DNA of 64,000 nt. Origin: Cladorhizidae sp. MBARI D1340-BT2. Taxonomy: Eukaryota; Porifera; Demospongiae; Poecilosclerida; Cladorhizidae. A program made the translations under genes and the position numbers. The DNA is taken from NCBI GenBank assembly GCA_028752905.1, contig JAQNBH010000002.1, positions 30,300,762-30,364,761 of the forward strand, given 5' to 3'. This document shows positions 21,841 to 32,625 of this stretch, one piece after another; positions within the stretch are counted from its first letter, which is position 1; the number at the start of each line of letters is the position of its first letter. The notes under the pieces are model-generated. The model had not been told where the DNA came from, made no database searches, and saw only the letters and a list, made by a program, of their open reading frames with translations.

Positions 21841-22852
21841 GGTGCCTGCTCGCTACCTCTCTGAGGAGTATACCTACTGGGGTAAGTACTACTCGGGTTA
21901 CCCGGTTGTCTGTTGGTGGGTCAAACCTTGGGTAGTTCTGGGGACGCCCACTCTCTCGCGGCTCCCTGTTGAACTCTCTGGGACGGCTAGTCTCCCTGGG
22001 AGGCACTGTTCCTCTCCCTCTCTGATCAGGTCTGTGGGCCATCTCTCGGTCTCTGTCGCCCCGAGCGATGCCCAGATGTCTGATGACTGCTTCTTTGAGC
22101 TCTTCATAGCTCTCAGGATTGATCTGCCTCACCCTGCCCTCCAACCATCTTGGCAGTTTCTGGAGGGTTAGCTCAAACAAAATAAGGTCATGGACTGGCT
22201 TACCTTCAGCCTCAATCCATCTTCCAAATGTCTGCTTTCTCTCTCGGAACCATACTTCTGGTTCTGCTGTGTTGAAGGCGGAGTCAAAGATCTTCCTCCG
22301 ATATGTTTCTGCAGTGACTTGGTATGTTGCTCTTAATGTATTGCATACATACTGAAAATCTTCTTGTTCTTCTGCTGTCAAGGATGCAACAGCTAACATC
22401 CCTTGACAACTCAACGCGCTCCGCAGACATACACACCACCTATCTTCAGGCCATGTATTCGCTCGCGCTTCTACTTTAAACAGGTCCAAATAGGCACCCA
22501 TGTCATCTGTACCTTCCACAAACTTCTGTAGTTTCAGTTGGGGTGGTGGAGGGTCTCTCGTTCTGTTCAGTCTCAGCACCATCTGAGCCATGAGTTCATC
22601 CTGGCGTTCCTGCCGTTCTCGTTGTCTCTCTCTTTCTTCTGCCTCAAACTGGGCTCTTGTCTCTTCCCTTCGTGCCTTGCTCTCCTCAGCCTGGATGAAG
22701 TGTTCCATCAGCATATTTCTGGTTAGATGGGGTTCTTCTTCCTGAGGTTCCATCGGTTCCCTCTGTCTCTCGCCCACCATGTCTCCAGGTGTCTGGAAGA
22801 GACTCCCACTTCGTAATTGCCGGTCTTCTCCAGCTCGTCCTGTTCTCGACAT
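21815..22852 (-). CDS. Gag-like structural protein of the LTR element
   Basis: 345 codons from the ATG at 22852. Residues ~1-50 are charged, ~50-95 form a coiled coil (EERERQRERQERQDELMAQM). The capsid region follows (LQKFVEGTDDMGAYLDLFKV, WFRERKQTFGRWIEAEG). VRQINPESYEELKEAVIRHL is a SCAN-like segment. The tail is Arg/Pro-rich. This order is usual for Ty3/gypsy Gag, which packages element RNA into particles. The knuckle follows in another frame at 21800-21840. The last ~25 residues (VVLTPVGILLREV) look frame-shifted. Confidence 0.85.
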   Translation of the reverse strand: MSRTGRAGEDRQLRSGSLFQTPGDMVGERQREPMEPQEEEPHLTRNMLMEHFIQAEESKARREETRAQFEAEERERQRERQERQDELMAQMVLRLNRTRDPPPPQLKLQKFVEGTDDMGAYLDLFKVEARANTWPEDRWCVCLRSALSCQGMLAVASLTAEEQEDFQYVCNTLRATYQVTAETYRRKIFDSAFNTAEPEVWFRERKQTFGRWIEAEGKPVHDLILFELTLQKLPRWLEGRVRQINPESYEELKEAVIRHLGIARGDRDREMAHRPDQRGRGTVPPRETSRPREFNREPRESGRPQNYPRFDPPTDNRVTRVVLTPVGILLREVASRHLKSETLEA

Positions 22853-23170
22853 TCCTACTGTATTGGAAAAAATTTATTTCCGCCACGTGCAAAACGCGGG
22901 TATCACAAAGATAGTAGTAGCACAAGAACTACTGTGATAATAAAACAGAAATATGCACTATCCTGCAGGACTAGATACAGATATTTAACAGATACCAGAA
23001 GCACAAGAACTACTGAAATGATAATGAACATAAATATGCAGTATCCCGCAGGACTAATATACACTCAGGCGGCTACGCGCGAACGCGGCTAGCACAAACA
23101 AGAAAAGAATATGTAAATTTCCCGAAGGAATAAATCAATAGAATAATTTTATTACGTCCAACTTGCGTAA

Positions 23171-23422
23171 TTACTCGTCTAGTCTATGCAATTTCCTTTC
23201 TACGTGACTCAATCTTCTTTCCAGGGCTTCCTCTCCTTGGGAACTCCTGCCAAATCTCTGGACTTCTTGCCTCCCAGCAGATCCAATTTCCTCTCGAACG
23301 GATGTCTGTTTGCAAGTGACCACTTCCGGATCTCCAGTCTCTGAATTGAAGTACCTCCTGGTTACTTTCTTAGTTACCACTTCTCTGAAGGTACAACTCA
23401 TACACAAGTAACAATAAAACAA
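23171..23422 (-). CDS. Small leader ORF of the LTR element, unknown
   Basis: An 83-codon frame between primer-binding site and gag. It begins MFYCYLCMSCTFREVV and ends in a charged stretch (GEEALERRLSHVERKLHRLD) that may form a coiled coil. No family recognised. It could be a remnant of a duplicated gag start or chance. Confidence 0.3.
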   Translation of the reverse strand: MFYCYLCMSCTFREVVTKKVTRRYFNSETGDPEVVTCKQTSVREEIGSAGRQEVQRFGRSSQGEEALERRLSHVERKLHRLDE

Positions 23423-23456
23423 TATTTGTTACTTCTCTCTGGATCTCACTCTTTGA

Positions 23457-23476
23457 GATCCCACCGCTGCCACCAA
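23457..23476 (-). other. Primer-binding-site-like sequence
   Basis: Minus-strand TTGGTGGCAGCGGTGGGATC directly follows the LTR end. A TTTGGTGGCAGC stretch is also found after the 5' LTR at 31588. The priming tRNA was not identified. Confidence 0.5.
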
Positions 23477-24093
23477 TGTCGCCGTAAGCAACTTTCCTTG
23501 ACACAGAGGTTCTAACTGTGCAAGCGATCCTTGCCATGTACGCCATCGTAAGTATTTGCCCCCAGTCAACCTACTGAGCCACACAATACAAACCAAACTC
23601 AGCCCTCCCTTCTGGAGCGACTGGATACCCAAGTAACAGATATTAGTTACTTAAATGAATAACAATATTTCAGGTATTCATAGTGAGATACAAACATCCA
23701 ATAATTAAACAAGCTGATAGAATACCAGTGTCTCTGAGTATTCCTATCTTAAAGTAGCAGTAGTTCAATGGAGTTCAGGTTCGCAGTATCTAATCTTAGC
23801 TAGCACACATCATTCCTTTTATACTAACAGAAAAACATCATATCACTAAATATTCTATCTCCTAAAATGACCCTATATGGTCTTGTTCGAGAGCTGCTCT
23901 GATGTGAAGTCATCAGATATACGGTAGTTAGTTGGTTTAGTTGGTTGTGATGTTGACCCAACAATATCTGCTGAGCTCGTATCTTCCCCTGTTTGATCTG
24001 GGCTATACATAGGTTCTCTGTCTCTCTTGCTCATGTTGTTCAGGGGTGAGTGCAAAGGTGTGTTCTCAGTCAGGGTGGTCGATTTCCCTGACA
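23477..24093 (-). repeat. 5' LTR of the gypsy-type remnant
   Basis: About 617 bp, starting TGTCAGGG and ending CGACA on the minus strand. It has AGTATAAAAGGAATG as a TATA box. No second LTR remains, so length is inferred from the TG...CA ends and the junction with the host ORF. Confidence 0.6.
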
Positions 24094-27000
24094 ACGAACC
24101 ATGTTCAACTTCTCTCTCTCGCTGTTCGTAAGACCTGATCTTTTCCCTCTCATGCTTTCTGTATGTGGAGACTAAACTTTGTACGTGGTTGGAGGGGGCA
24201 TGTGGATTAAATACTCTGACATCAAAATATGTTCGTTCGTAATGACCACCCCAGAAATCATTGGCGGTGATGTCCAGCCTGGCTCCATTCTCTCTTATTG
24301 CTGAGGCACCCTTCAGGTTTTCTCCCATGATTGGCTGCAAGTTAGGCTCTATGCACACATCATTACATACCTCGGACATCCAGCAACCTATTGTGTCTCA
24401 TATCTCATTATGCCTTATACTGTTCAACTGTTACTTATTGTTATCTGGTTGTCTTTATATCTGTCCAGGTCAACTGATGGGACTGGATTTATGAAGACCG
24501 TCGAACCGTACTTAGACAGTTAAAGCACGAGTATAAAACTTCTCTTGTATCACGTGATGTAATAATGTGTCACAATCAATACGTAATGATGATGCAATGT
24601 CTATGCATAATAATCAAAGTGACTGATACAGTGTGTCTGATTAGTAATATAAAACTTGAACATTACATGCCTGATGGATGGGAAGCACCCCCTTGGATGA
24701 AAGAGCATGATCAGTGGAAAAGGGTGTGCCACAGGCACAGTTTGTGGGAGTGTTCTGTGGAGGCCATCCGTAACGGAGTGCAAGAGCATCTCTAAATGCT
24801 CCTTTGTGAAGGGTGAGGTTGTGTTCCTCCAGAGGAAGTGCAGATAGCCAGCTCGAGGCGCCCTTCTCTTGAGCCAGGTCCATGTCCCATTGTAATGTGT
24901 TAGACAGGTTGGGTCTAAGGGTGTCTGCAGCTGCCTTTGACTCTGCTTGCAGACCTCATTCTTTGCCACAATTTGGGCCTTCATTTTATCTCTGGAGTAC
25001 TTTGGGTCCTGCTTCTCAATACGATGGCTCATTGGAGCTATCTGGATGGAAGCATCAAATTCTAAGAAGGAGCGGCTGGCAGGGTTGATGATTCCTAAGC
25101 CTCCTAGCATTGTCGGAAGAGCGAAAAGCTCACGTATGGAATCAGGGGAATTAACTGTTGTTCTGCGTCTGGATCGGTTCTACACAGGTAAGTGAACTTG
25201 TGAATATAGTCATGAACTAAGGCAGCACAGGAAGCATGTGGTTGGGTAGTGGCTACTTGAGCAAGCTGGAGCAACTCCTCCTTCCACTCCTTAACTTTCT
25301 CTGACACATACTCCTTGATAAACTCATCTGAGCCTAGGGCGGCTGCCATAGGGTCTACCCTGAGAGGTGATGTTTACCTCTGACGCTTGGAAAAGCTCCT
25401 TGGCTTGTGAGATGTACTGCTCTTTTGTTATCAGCCATGTCTTGTGAGCATTTGCATGATAGCCGAATGCTGGACCCTTTGACCTCATTTTATCCAACCA
25501 GCCTCTTAAAGGATGATAAGCTGCCTGCAGTGGCAGCATCATCAGCATACCAGACCCGGTTGACTCCCTCGGTATCTCTCAAGTGATCAATGAGAGGAAG
25601 TGTGGCTAAAGCATAGAAAGGCATGGCTAATGGGTCCCCTTGGGTGGTACCCTCCTCAGACGAGAGTGTTTGACCGTCGATAAAGAAGTCTGAAGGATCC
25701 CTGTATGTGTTGATAAATATTTTCGAGAGGGATGGACATGTGAGCCTTGCATTGCGATGAGCCACCTGTCAATTGAAGGAGTTAAAAGCATTACTAGCAT
25801 CCAAAAGGAGGATAGCTTCAGTATCCTCATTTGAAAAAATTGACCTCATCGCATGAATGGCAGCTTCAGTCCTAGCAATTTGACCAGCGCAGAGTTGTCT
25901 TGTGCCAGCAGCATCTTGTATATCTCCCTTTGTGACAAAAAGTACAAGCCTTTGCAATAATTCTCCTCGCAGTCTCACAGATCCCAATGGGTGTCACTCC
26001 AGGGTGTTTATCCAAGGTGATGAGCCTGCAGGCCAGCAATAGTGAGAGCACTTGTGAGTCCACATAGTCAGAGCAGAGGTGCTTTGCTAGTGAAGCTAGA
26101 GCCTGGCAGAGGATGTGAGATGCTGACTTGAATGAGGTGCAAAGTCTCCTCCAGCAATGAGCATCAATGCCTGAGGGCAGCAGCTCTTTTCATATGGAGG
26201 GCAGCTGATCTAATGTAGCTTGCAGTGATCTGGTAAAAAATTACTGGGTGCACCTCTTGTGGTGGGTAATCACAACCCTCTAGCAGGGCTTCACGTAATA
26301 TTGGCTGTGTGCATGGATGTTTGCTCTTCAAGTTCTCCAGGACAGTCTTTGTGTCCGCTCATTTCCACAATCGATGGAATCATTCACAGAGAGGACACCC
26401 CCCTTTCCGTGATCTGAATCAGAAAGTAACTGTAGGGCAGCTTTGGTCAGTTTGGAGAAGGACCGAGCAAGGCAGTTTTGCTTTTTGATTTAGTAGGATT
26501 TCTCTTTGGCAGACGGAGCTGTAGAGAGCGTCCTTCCTTGAAAAGGTCATGAATGTCATCTTTGTTTCAAGTGACTAAACGTCTCTCTAGGCAAGTGGAA
26601 TGATCTTTTGCCTTTGAATTGTGAAAAGGTTTATGTAGCATAAGGATGGGCAGGACAGTCCAAGCTTTCTGGGTGATACTTTCAAGGGATGGCTTTCAGC
26701 ATACGCCATAAAAAGCCTGCTCAAATGCATCACAAAGGCTTTTCCTGCATTACCATAAGGTACAGTGAACATGTTTCTCCTCCAATGAACAACTTCTGAG
26801 TAAGCTTCACTCATGGAACTACTCAATGAAGCAGAATCATGCTAACCCCAAATAAATACTGGATTGGCAACTGGGGTGTGTGGTGGTAGAGGACAGGGTA
26901 GAAATAGAGCAGATGGGGGTTGGTGCTGGGCATCATTTTGGATAGGGGTTTTGAGGCTATGTTGGGCTCGAGTGTCAGGTGTTGAGAACACAACTGGAGT

Positions 27001-27265
27001 TGGTACAGGCAAGTCTGGGGATCAGGTATTGTGGGCACGATAAGAGTTGGTAGCGCTAACTTGTCTGCAATTAGGATTGATGGAGTGGTTGGTGGCTTGG
27101 CTACCGTTTGTCCAACAGAAGTGCAGGTTGCATTGGAGCAATTCCCTCATTTGCCTGGTAGACAGTTGGTGCAAGGATTGCCAACCTTTAGAGAGGCACA
27201 GCTTCTGCACAGGCCAGTTCTGTTGCATTTACAGCAAACCATTCGTCCACCTTCGTATATTCCAA
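24094..27265 (-). pseudogene. Retroelement polyprotein: Cys-rich N-terminus, reverse transcriptase, C-terminal domain
   Basis: Minus-strand order. 27262-27083: cysteine motif (LCRSC, GNPCTNCLP, GNCSN) with one stop. 26826-26587: SEAYSEVVHWRRNMF. About 26063-25770: LDKHPGVTPIGICE, QLCAGQIARTEAAIHAMR, DASNAFNS. 25765-25490: EEGTTQGDPLAMPFYAL and the catalytic VWYADDAA (YADD at 25538-25549). 25548-25104: GPAFGY, HAKTW-like and ITSQGRPY. 25110-24680: LGGLGIINP, then LPLEEHNLTLHKGAFRD, CACGTPFS. 24385-24094: SEVCNDVCIEPNLQP, ARLDI, FDVRVFNPHAPSN. Similar proteins occur in many marine invertebrate genomes. Fragments lie in different frames with many stops, plus an insertion (24416-24667). The last domain may be a nuclease; this is inference. 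Confidence 0.8.
24416..24667. mobile_element. 252-bp insertion with 5-bp target duplication (solo-LTR-like)
   Basis: Flanked by TGCCT on both sides (24411-24415 and 24668-24672), it splits the host ORF between PSIRH and RHNEI. Minus-strand ends are TGTAATGTTCAAG and TTGAACAGTATA, giving a partial inverted match. Length, 5-bp duplication, and the internal ACAGATATAAAG suit a solo LTR, though the end is TA rather than CA. Confidence 0.65.
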
Positions 27266-27282
27266 GTTTGAGTTTTATGGAT

Positions 27283-27640
27283 CGAAATTCATTTTCCACC
27301 CGCGAGCTTGACCGCGTACTTACATTTTAGCACATAATGAAAACCCTTGTTTGTGGCCAAGGTGCTAATTAGAACCCGTTAGCACTTTGCGATCTGAAGA
27401 TATTTATGCAGCAAAATCAGGCATTCAGGTTTTGAAGTTCCCTCCACTTTAGCTCCAGTAACTTGGCAATATATGAAAAATATTTTACTATCAAAAGAGA
27501 GCACACAGAGAGACCTATCTTTTGAGCTATATGTATAGTTCACACCATGAATTTTAAAGAATTTACGGAGCTATAAAATGTTAGCCACAAGTTATTTTGG
27601 TGTTTTTTAAAATTAATGCATCTCTCACCCCTTAATGCTA
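27283..27640 (-). repeat. Retroelement flank, right inverted arm / 5' region
   Basis: Minus-strand sequence includes TAGCTCAAAAGATAGGTCTC, GTGTGCTCTCTTTTGATAGT and TTCAAAACCTGAATGCCTGA. It directly precedes the cysteine-rich N-terminal coding part, as at 46190-46556. With 20428-20765 it brackets the retroelement as an inverted repeat. Confidence 0.75.
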
Positions 27641-27699
27641 ATTCACAACCAAAACTTTGCCCTCGTTAGTTTGGGGTAATTGGGAGATAGCTAGCTCCC

Positions 27700-27870
27700 C
27701 TTAGCCATGCAGAAGAGCTAGCCATGCAGAAGAGCTAGCCATGATGAAGAGCTAGCCATGCAAGATCTAGCCAAGTAGCCATGAAAGAGCTAGACATGAA
27801 GAAGAACTAGCCATGTAGAAGAGCTAGCCGTGCAGAAGAGCTAGCTATGCAGAATAGCTAGCCTTGTAGA
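27700..27870. repeat. Minisatellite, 18-bp unit
   Basis: Repeats of GCTAGCCATGCAGAAGA. The inverted counterpart with fewer units is at 46022-46115. Confidence 0.85.
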
Positions 27871-28315
27871 ATAATGTAGCCTACCAGTTGTGCTTGGCAA
27901 GAGCTTCCAGCTCCTCACCCAATGTGCATAACCTAAACTATGGAGAAGCCCAAAATGGCATGTTGGCTCAGACAACATAGCATAGTTTAGAAGGAAGCAC
28001 AACTTTGACTTTGGTCAAGCTTTTGTGAGCGCAGTGGAGATGGAAGTCACATACTTGAAATGGGACTAAAGGTCAATATTATTATTATTATTATTATATT
28101 TATTGCTTTACAGTACAGATATGTGATGACATGAGACATAACGAGATTGTTGAACTATGATTGTGCACTGAAGGACTACTAGCTAAAACTAGCATCCATT
28201 AACTATAATTATGAATAAAGATTAATAGGGGATGACAATTTAGAGACATACATGTTAGGAATTGTATTAAAAAAAAACCCTCCCTTTGAAAATGTTTAAA
28301 TTTTATAATAATTAT
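27871..28315. other. Spacer with (ATT)n microsatellite
   Basis: Inverted counterpart of 45770-46020. ATT repeat at about 28078-28097. No gene recognised. Confidence 0.45.
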
Positions 28316-29162
28316 GAGGGGCCAGGTACATTATTAGGTGAATGGCTGGCTAAATAATAACAGTTGAGGTCATTCAAATTGACTCTGCAAAGCTCTCACC
28401 AAGAGTAATATATACACCAATGGGGTTTAAACTTGTTTTGCAGGTATGCAAGTATATACTCCAGTTACTATATAGATTAAAAAATTCTACAACTGATTCT
28501 AGTGAATACCAAAATGTGGTGTTATTTAAGTTTGCACCTCTAGTTGAGATACTGTCATGAGTTAGATCACTTTCACAAATATAATAGTAGATCCAACATT
28601 AGTCTCACAAGCCATTGGCAATTCCCATGCCAACTACTGACTGGAAAGAGAGCATAATTACGCCACTGGATGCTATTTTGCAGATGTAGGAGGACAATTC
28701 CACTACAGAATTTGTGAATGCAGGTTCACAAAAACGTAGCTATAAAAATATTCCACATGCTATTCCAGCACTCCAGCATAATATAGAATACTGTGGCTCA
28801 CCAGCAGACCAATATTATAACATGTGGCACTGACCGTTCAGGCTACAGTCAGCATATGTTATACCTTTTCAACGTTCCCACCCACTCAGCTCGGGTCTAG
28901 GAGGTGAATGCTCATATGGTTCTGTCAGCAGCAGAGATCAGCATTGCAATCATCCTAACCCCGCCTTGTGAGAACCAGAAAGCGTTCTCCGCCCCCTGAG
29001 CTCCTGAATCGTACGATTTAAATCACATGGATAACCGCAGAGTATACTCAAGACATTTCCTGACTCCTGCATTTTACAAACTGCGAGGGTTAGTTGCATA
29101 ACAGGTCAGGCAGAAAGAAAAAAAGAAAATTAGTCCGAAGAGAGCAAGAACCAAACATGTTA
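28316..29162 (+). promoter_or_regulatory. Orphan promoter copy E, truncated at the start codon
   Basis: Matches the upstream regions of the secreted-protein genes (4525-5397; inverse of about 45196-45760), including AATCGTACGATT at 29007-29018. The TATA word is changed to GTCTAGGAGG. It is closest to copy C (AGTCCGAAGAGAGCAAGAAC). Similarity ends within three bases after the ATG at 29157, where the 42-bp satellite begins. No gene body follows. Confidence 0.7.
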
Positions 29163-29500
29163 ATTAAGGCTTGTGTTATTCACTGTTTTGTAAAGATTAG
29201 CATTACTAATGTTGTGTTATCCACTGTTTTGTAAAGATTAGCTTTATTAATGCTTGTGTTATTCAGTTTTGTAATGTTAATGCTTGTGTTATTCACTGTT
29301 GTGTACAGATTAGCTTTACTAATGTTTGTGTTATTCACTGTTGTGTAAAGGTTATCTTTATTAATGCTTGTGTTATTCACTGTTTTGTAAAGATTAGCAT
29401 TACTAATGCTTATGTTATTCACTGTTTTGCTTTACTAATGCTTGTGTTATGTAAAGATTAACTTTATTAATGCTTATGTTATTCATGGTTTTGTTCTAGC
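29163..29500 (-). repeat. Satellite-like repeat, 42-bp unit, inverted
   Basis: Copies of TGTTATTCACTGTTTTGTAA with AGATTAGCTTTATTAATGCT, inverted with respect to 15216-15445. The fusion to the promoter at 29162 marks a rearrangement breakpoint. Confidence 0.85.
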
Positions 29501-30524
29501 AGTGCTGGGTATTGTGAAATACTGTCATAGGCTGATCCGCATTTAAAGAACACCCAAAGAAGGCTTTAAGACATTGATGTTGCATCTCTTAATGGATCAT
29601 ATTTGAATTCTTTTGCATTATTTTGGCCACCCTGTAAGCTCACCTTTTTGGTTGAATACACCAGATACCAGGTAGAAGGTAACTGGTACACAGGTGGTTC
29701 TTGCTTTTGAAAAGATTGGAAATGCTCATTTTATGTGTCAAATAACTTTATGACTGGTTTTTGAAATCAAGTGTGACTTAAAAAAAAATTTACTTGAAAA
29801 AATATATATGCCCTATCAGACATTCAACTCTTCAACTTATATTCTATGTATCTTTCATCTTATCATCAACTCATTAGCATAATCTCATTTCCACATCTTT
29901 GCTGAAAAAATATTTTGTTTTATTTATCTTATATTTTTTTATAATTATTCATAATTTTTTTAATAATTTTTTTTCCTTCCTCTTCCCCCACTTGCCACTT
30001 CCTCTTACGTTCATCTCAAATATGTCAGGGGGTATTTCTATCGTGTTCGGTAGGTAGCTATATATGAATTTCACATTAGTCTTATTGTTTCCTTGCTGTG
30101 GAAGGAAGGCCAGAGCCAAATAACTGAGAAGTAAAGAACAGTTACATTTATAAGACATAAAATGTTTATTACAACCGAAATATAGTAAAAAAATCAATCA
30201 AAATTATTCCAATAATAATAATTTACAGGAGTTCATTTAGTACTATATTTTGTTAATAGTAAAGGCTCCTATAGAATTTATTCTAATAGGTTATTTCGCT
30301 CGTTCATAATATATATTTAACCTTTGTAGAATTACGTTCTTGATAATCAACCTGAATTTGCTTACTTGATGATGTTTCGGCTAAGAGTGCAAACCACAAC
30401 CTGGCATATGTGTCCAGCATGTGAACTGGATGCAGCCCCAAAAAATTTAAAAAGAGATTGCTATAATTAAAATAGTACTAACAAAACAAAAAAAGAATGA
30501 TGCTAAATATGAAATAGAATAACT
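29501..30524. other. AT-rich spacer; Penelope 3' flank at its right
   Basis: No gene recognised in 29501-30350. About 30365-30400 reads on the minus strand TTAGCCGAAACATCATCAAG, which resembles sequence often found after Penelope-type GIY-YIG domains. Confidence 0.4.
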
Positions 30525-31043
30525 TACTGATAAAATATGAAGGTCGTGGTTTCTAGTTCTTGCTCTTGAGACTGGCCACTCAGCGGCCAGGTAAGAGCAT
30601 TCCACAATCTCGATTGAACTGCTAACACTTTGGTGCTAGGCTGCTTTGCAATGCCTTCTTCACTAGCAGTTCCTACTGTCTTTGGCCTGGTCCAAGATGG
30701 TGGCTTCCTCCCACAAAATAGGTTGTCCATTGTCCTATACATGCAAATTTCTCTTTAGCACATTTTTACAGACACCTTGATGCTCTTTCATTCTGGTCTC
30801 CAGTCTTCCATTGGTCTCCACTACATGTATGTAGCACTTCCCACAGCTGCAAGGAGTATGTTACACAATGCATGTAGGTGGCACCCTCATAGTTCTTATT
30901 GATCTGAAAATGACAATGACTCTGGAACTTCCTGCGAGACCCTCTACATTTTACTCTTCCCTGCCTAAATAAAGAATTATTACCATGGGATACTTCTTCC
31001 CAAACCCCTGATTTCCTGCATTATGTACTTATTTATGTTTAGG
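30525..31043 (-). pseudogene. Penelope-like relic with GIY-YIG endonuclease part (inverted copy)
   Basis: Minus strand: 31043-30900 aligns with 14990-15130 (end of the reverse-transcriptase thumb region). Then TPCSCGKCYIHVVETNGRLE and TRMKEHQGVC at about 30860-30790, a GIY-YIG core in which the usual G-x-T after YI is altered. After a further acceptor-like TAG, 30742-30525 reads GQPILWEEATILDQAK in one frame, the W-x-x-A-x-x-L-D motif near the end of these proteins. Stops break every frame. GIY-YIG nucleases nick the target DNA during Penelope retrotransposition. Confidence 0.7.
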
Positions 31044-31281
31044 TACCGTAAAGTACGCAGCAAGCCAGCAAGCGCCCACTAGGCTGTTTTCAGCGATCTA
31101 GGATTTTGTAGACTTCATGTAGCAAGCGCCCACTATAATAGAAATTGATCGGATAAGCGCATGCGCCAAATAGATTGCACCGCCGCGTGTGCAAGAATAC
31201 GCACACATTCCGACGCTGAACGAAGACAGAGAGGAGAGAGATAGCGTTCGCTGATTTGGAAGAAGATGTGAATGACTTGAC

Positions 31282-31588
31282 TGTTGCAAGAGCCGTACAT
31301 AAGAGAAGACTAAAGACTTGCAACAGCATGACCAAGAGAGAATATTGATTAACTATGAATATGGAACTGTATAACTACGGTAATTAAACTACACACAGGT
31401 GTTGATTAGATAATGATAGGAAGTATAGGTAAAGGGTGGGCAGTTCCATAAAGGGGGCTGACCCAGCCACATGTTGTCAGATTTTGAACTTGACCTTTTG
31501 TTGTGAACTGATTAAATTTCTAATAACTTTAAGCCAACTAAGAGAGAGTTTTGACTGTTAGATGCTAGGGGAGAGAGACTAGCTAACA
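31282..31588 (+). repeat. 5' LTR
   Basis: Starts TGTTGCAAGAGCCGTACATA and ends AGCTAACA. It differs from the 3' LTR at only a few positions (for example CTACGG against CTAGGG). No clear TATA box. Confidence 0.85.
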
Positions 31589-31699
31589 TTTGGTGGCAGC
31601 TAGATCGAACCTACAGCTATATAGTTCGACCACTGTTGATTGTTGTTCAATCATTGAATTGTAGACTGTTTCGAGTGCTTGTAATTCCACTAATATTGG

Positions 31700-32625
31700 A
31701 TGAATCCTAACTCATTATCTGCTAGAAAAACCAGGCAAGGTACAGAGTACAACACGGCCCTCAGAGACTGTAATCTCGCGGATAAGGACATCAGTGCCAC
31801 ACACACGCACTTCGAAGACACTGTAATGGACTCCGAGCACACCATGCCCTACTCAGAGGAAAGTGATAGCCCGATTGACACAGCCAAACCACCCCCTTCA
31901 TCAATCTCGACCTCAGACATGACCCAAGTGGCACAGATGATGACCATACTGATGGCACAACAGGCGCGGGATACGGACCAACGGGAACGAGAAGCTGAGG
32001 CACGGCTGGAGCAGCAACGTAAGGAGTCAGAATGACGGGAACAAGAAGCTAAGGCACGGCTGGAGCAGCAATGTAAGGAATCGGAAATAAGAATGGAGAT
32101 CCTGCTGAGGCAATTGAAGCAAAACAAATTTGCACCCTTACCGCATATCACCAAAGAGGATAAAATTGAAACGTACTTGCAGCGGTTTGAGGATGCACAT
32201 GAAGAGAGAAGAAATAGAGCAGACCCACTGGGCGAACCACTTGCACCAACTACTGACAGGGCCATTCCTGCAAGCGTACAAAGAGGCAGAAGACCTCAGC
32301 CCTGGAAACTATAAAGTGATTAAGGATGCCCTTCTCACCCGCTTTGGGATCACTCAAGCCACATACAGGATACGTTGGCTAGAAGCAGAGGGTCACTACA
32401 ATGAGACAGTGAAAGATTGCGCCTGCCGACTGAATGACCTGCTTACAGGTTACTTGAGTGGTTGTGAGACACCGGAGGCTATTAAAGATCGTCTCCTAAC
32501 TGACAAACTATTGGAACTCCTCACTCCGGAGACAGGCACATGGTGTCAGGGACAGAAAGCTGACCACGTACCAAGAAGCAGCTGACCTAGCTATGCAATA
32601 TAGTTTGGAAAGACGCTTGGAACCA
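31700..32625 (+). pseudogene. Gag of the LTR element, with stop and frameshifts
   Basis: From the ATG at 31700 the frame runs 111 codons to a TGA at 32033, where CGA of a tandem 51-nt repeat (REREAEARLEQQRKESE) has mutated. The frame continues EILLRQLKQNKFAPLPHITK and IETYLQRFEDAH. A shift near 32205 moves coding to the 32130-32585 frame (THWANHLHQLLTGPFLQAY, LLTRFGITQATYRI, a SCAN-like segment), and another near 32545 returns it. This is the capsid protein of the element; three lesions make it non-functional. Confidence 0.8.

Larger units (their letters stand above)
21141..24093 (-). mobile_element. Ty3/gypsy-type LTR retrotransposon remnant
   Basis: On the minus strand, in order: an LTR (24093-23477), a primer-binding-site-like stretch, a leader with a small ORF, gag, a zinc knuckle and an aspartic protease. 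It ends abruptly after the protease; reverse transcriptase, RNase H, integrase and 3' LTR are missing. It lies inside the coding region of another retroelement, which resumes at 21133. The left junction is sharp (GGTTCG|TTGTCAGG); the right is not, and some host codons are lost, pointing to a deletion after insertion. Confidence 0.8.

Noticed and set aside
21842..22171. 109-codon plus-strand ORF
   Set aside because: Lies antisense to gag and shows no motif.
29180..29422. 80-codon ORF of NNTSINKANLYTTV-type repeats
   Set aside because: It is the translated 42-bp satellite; frame openness follows from the repeat unit.
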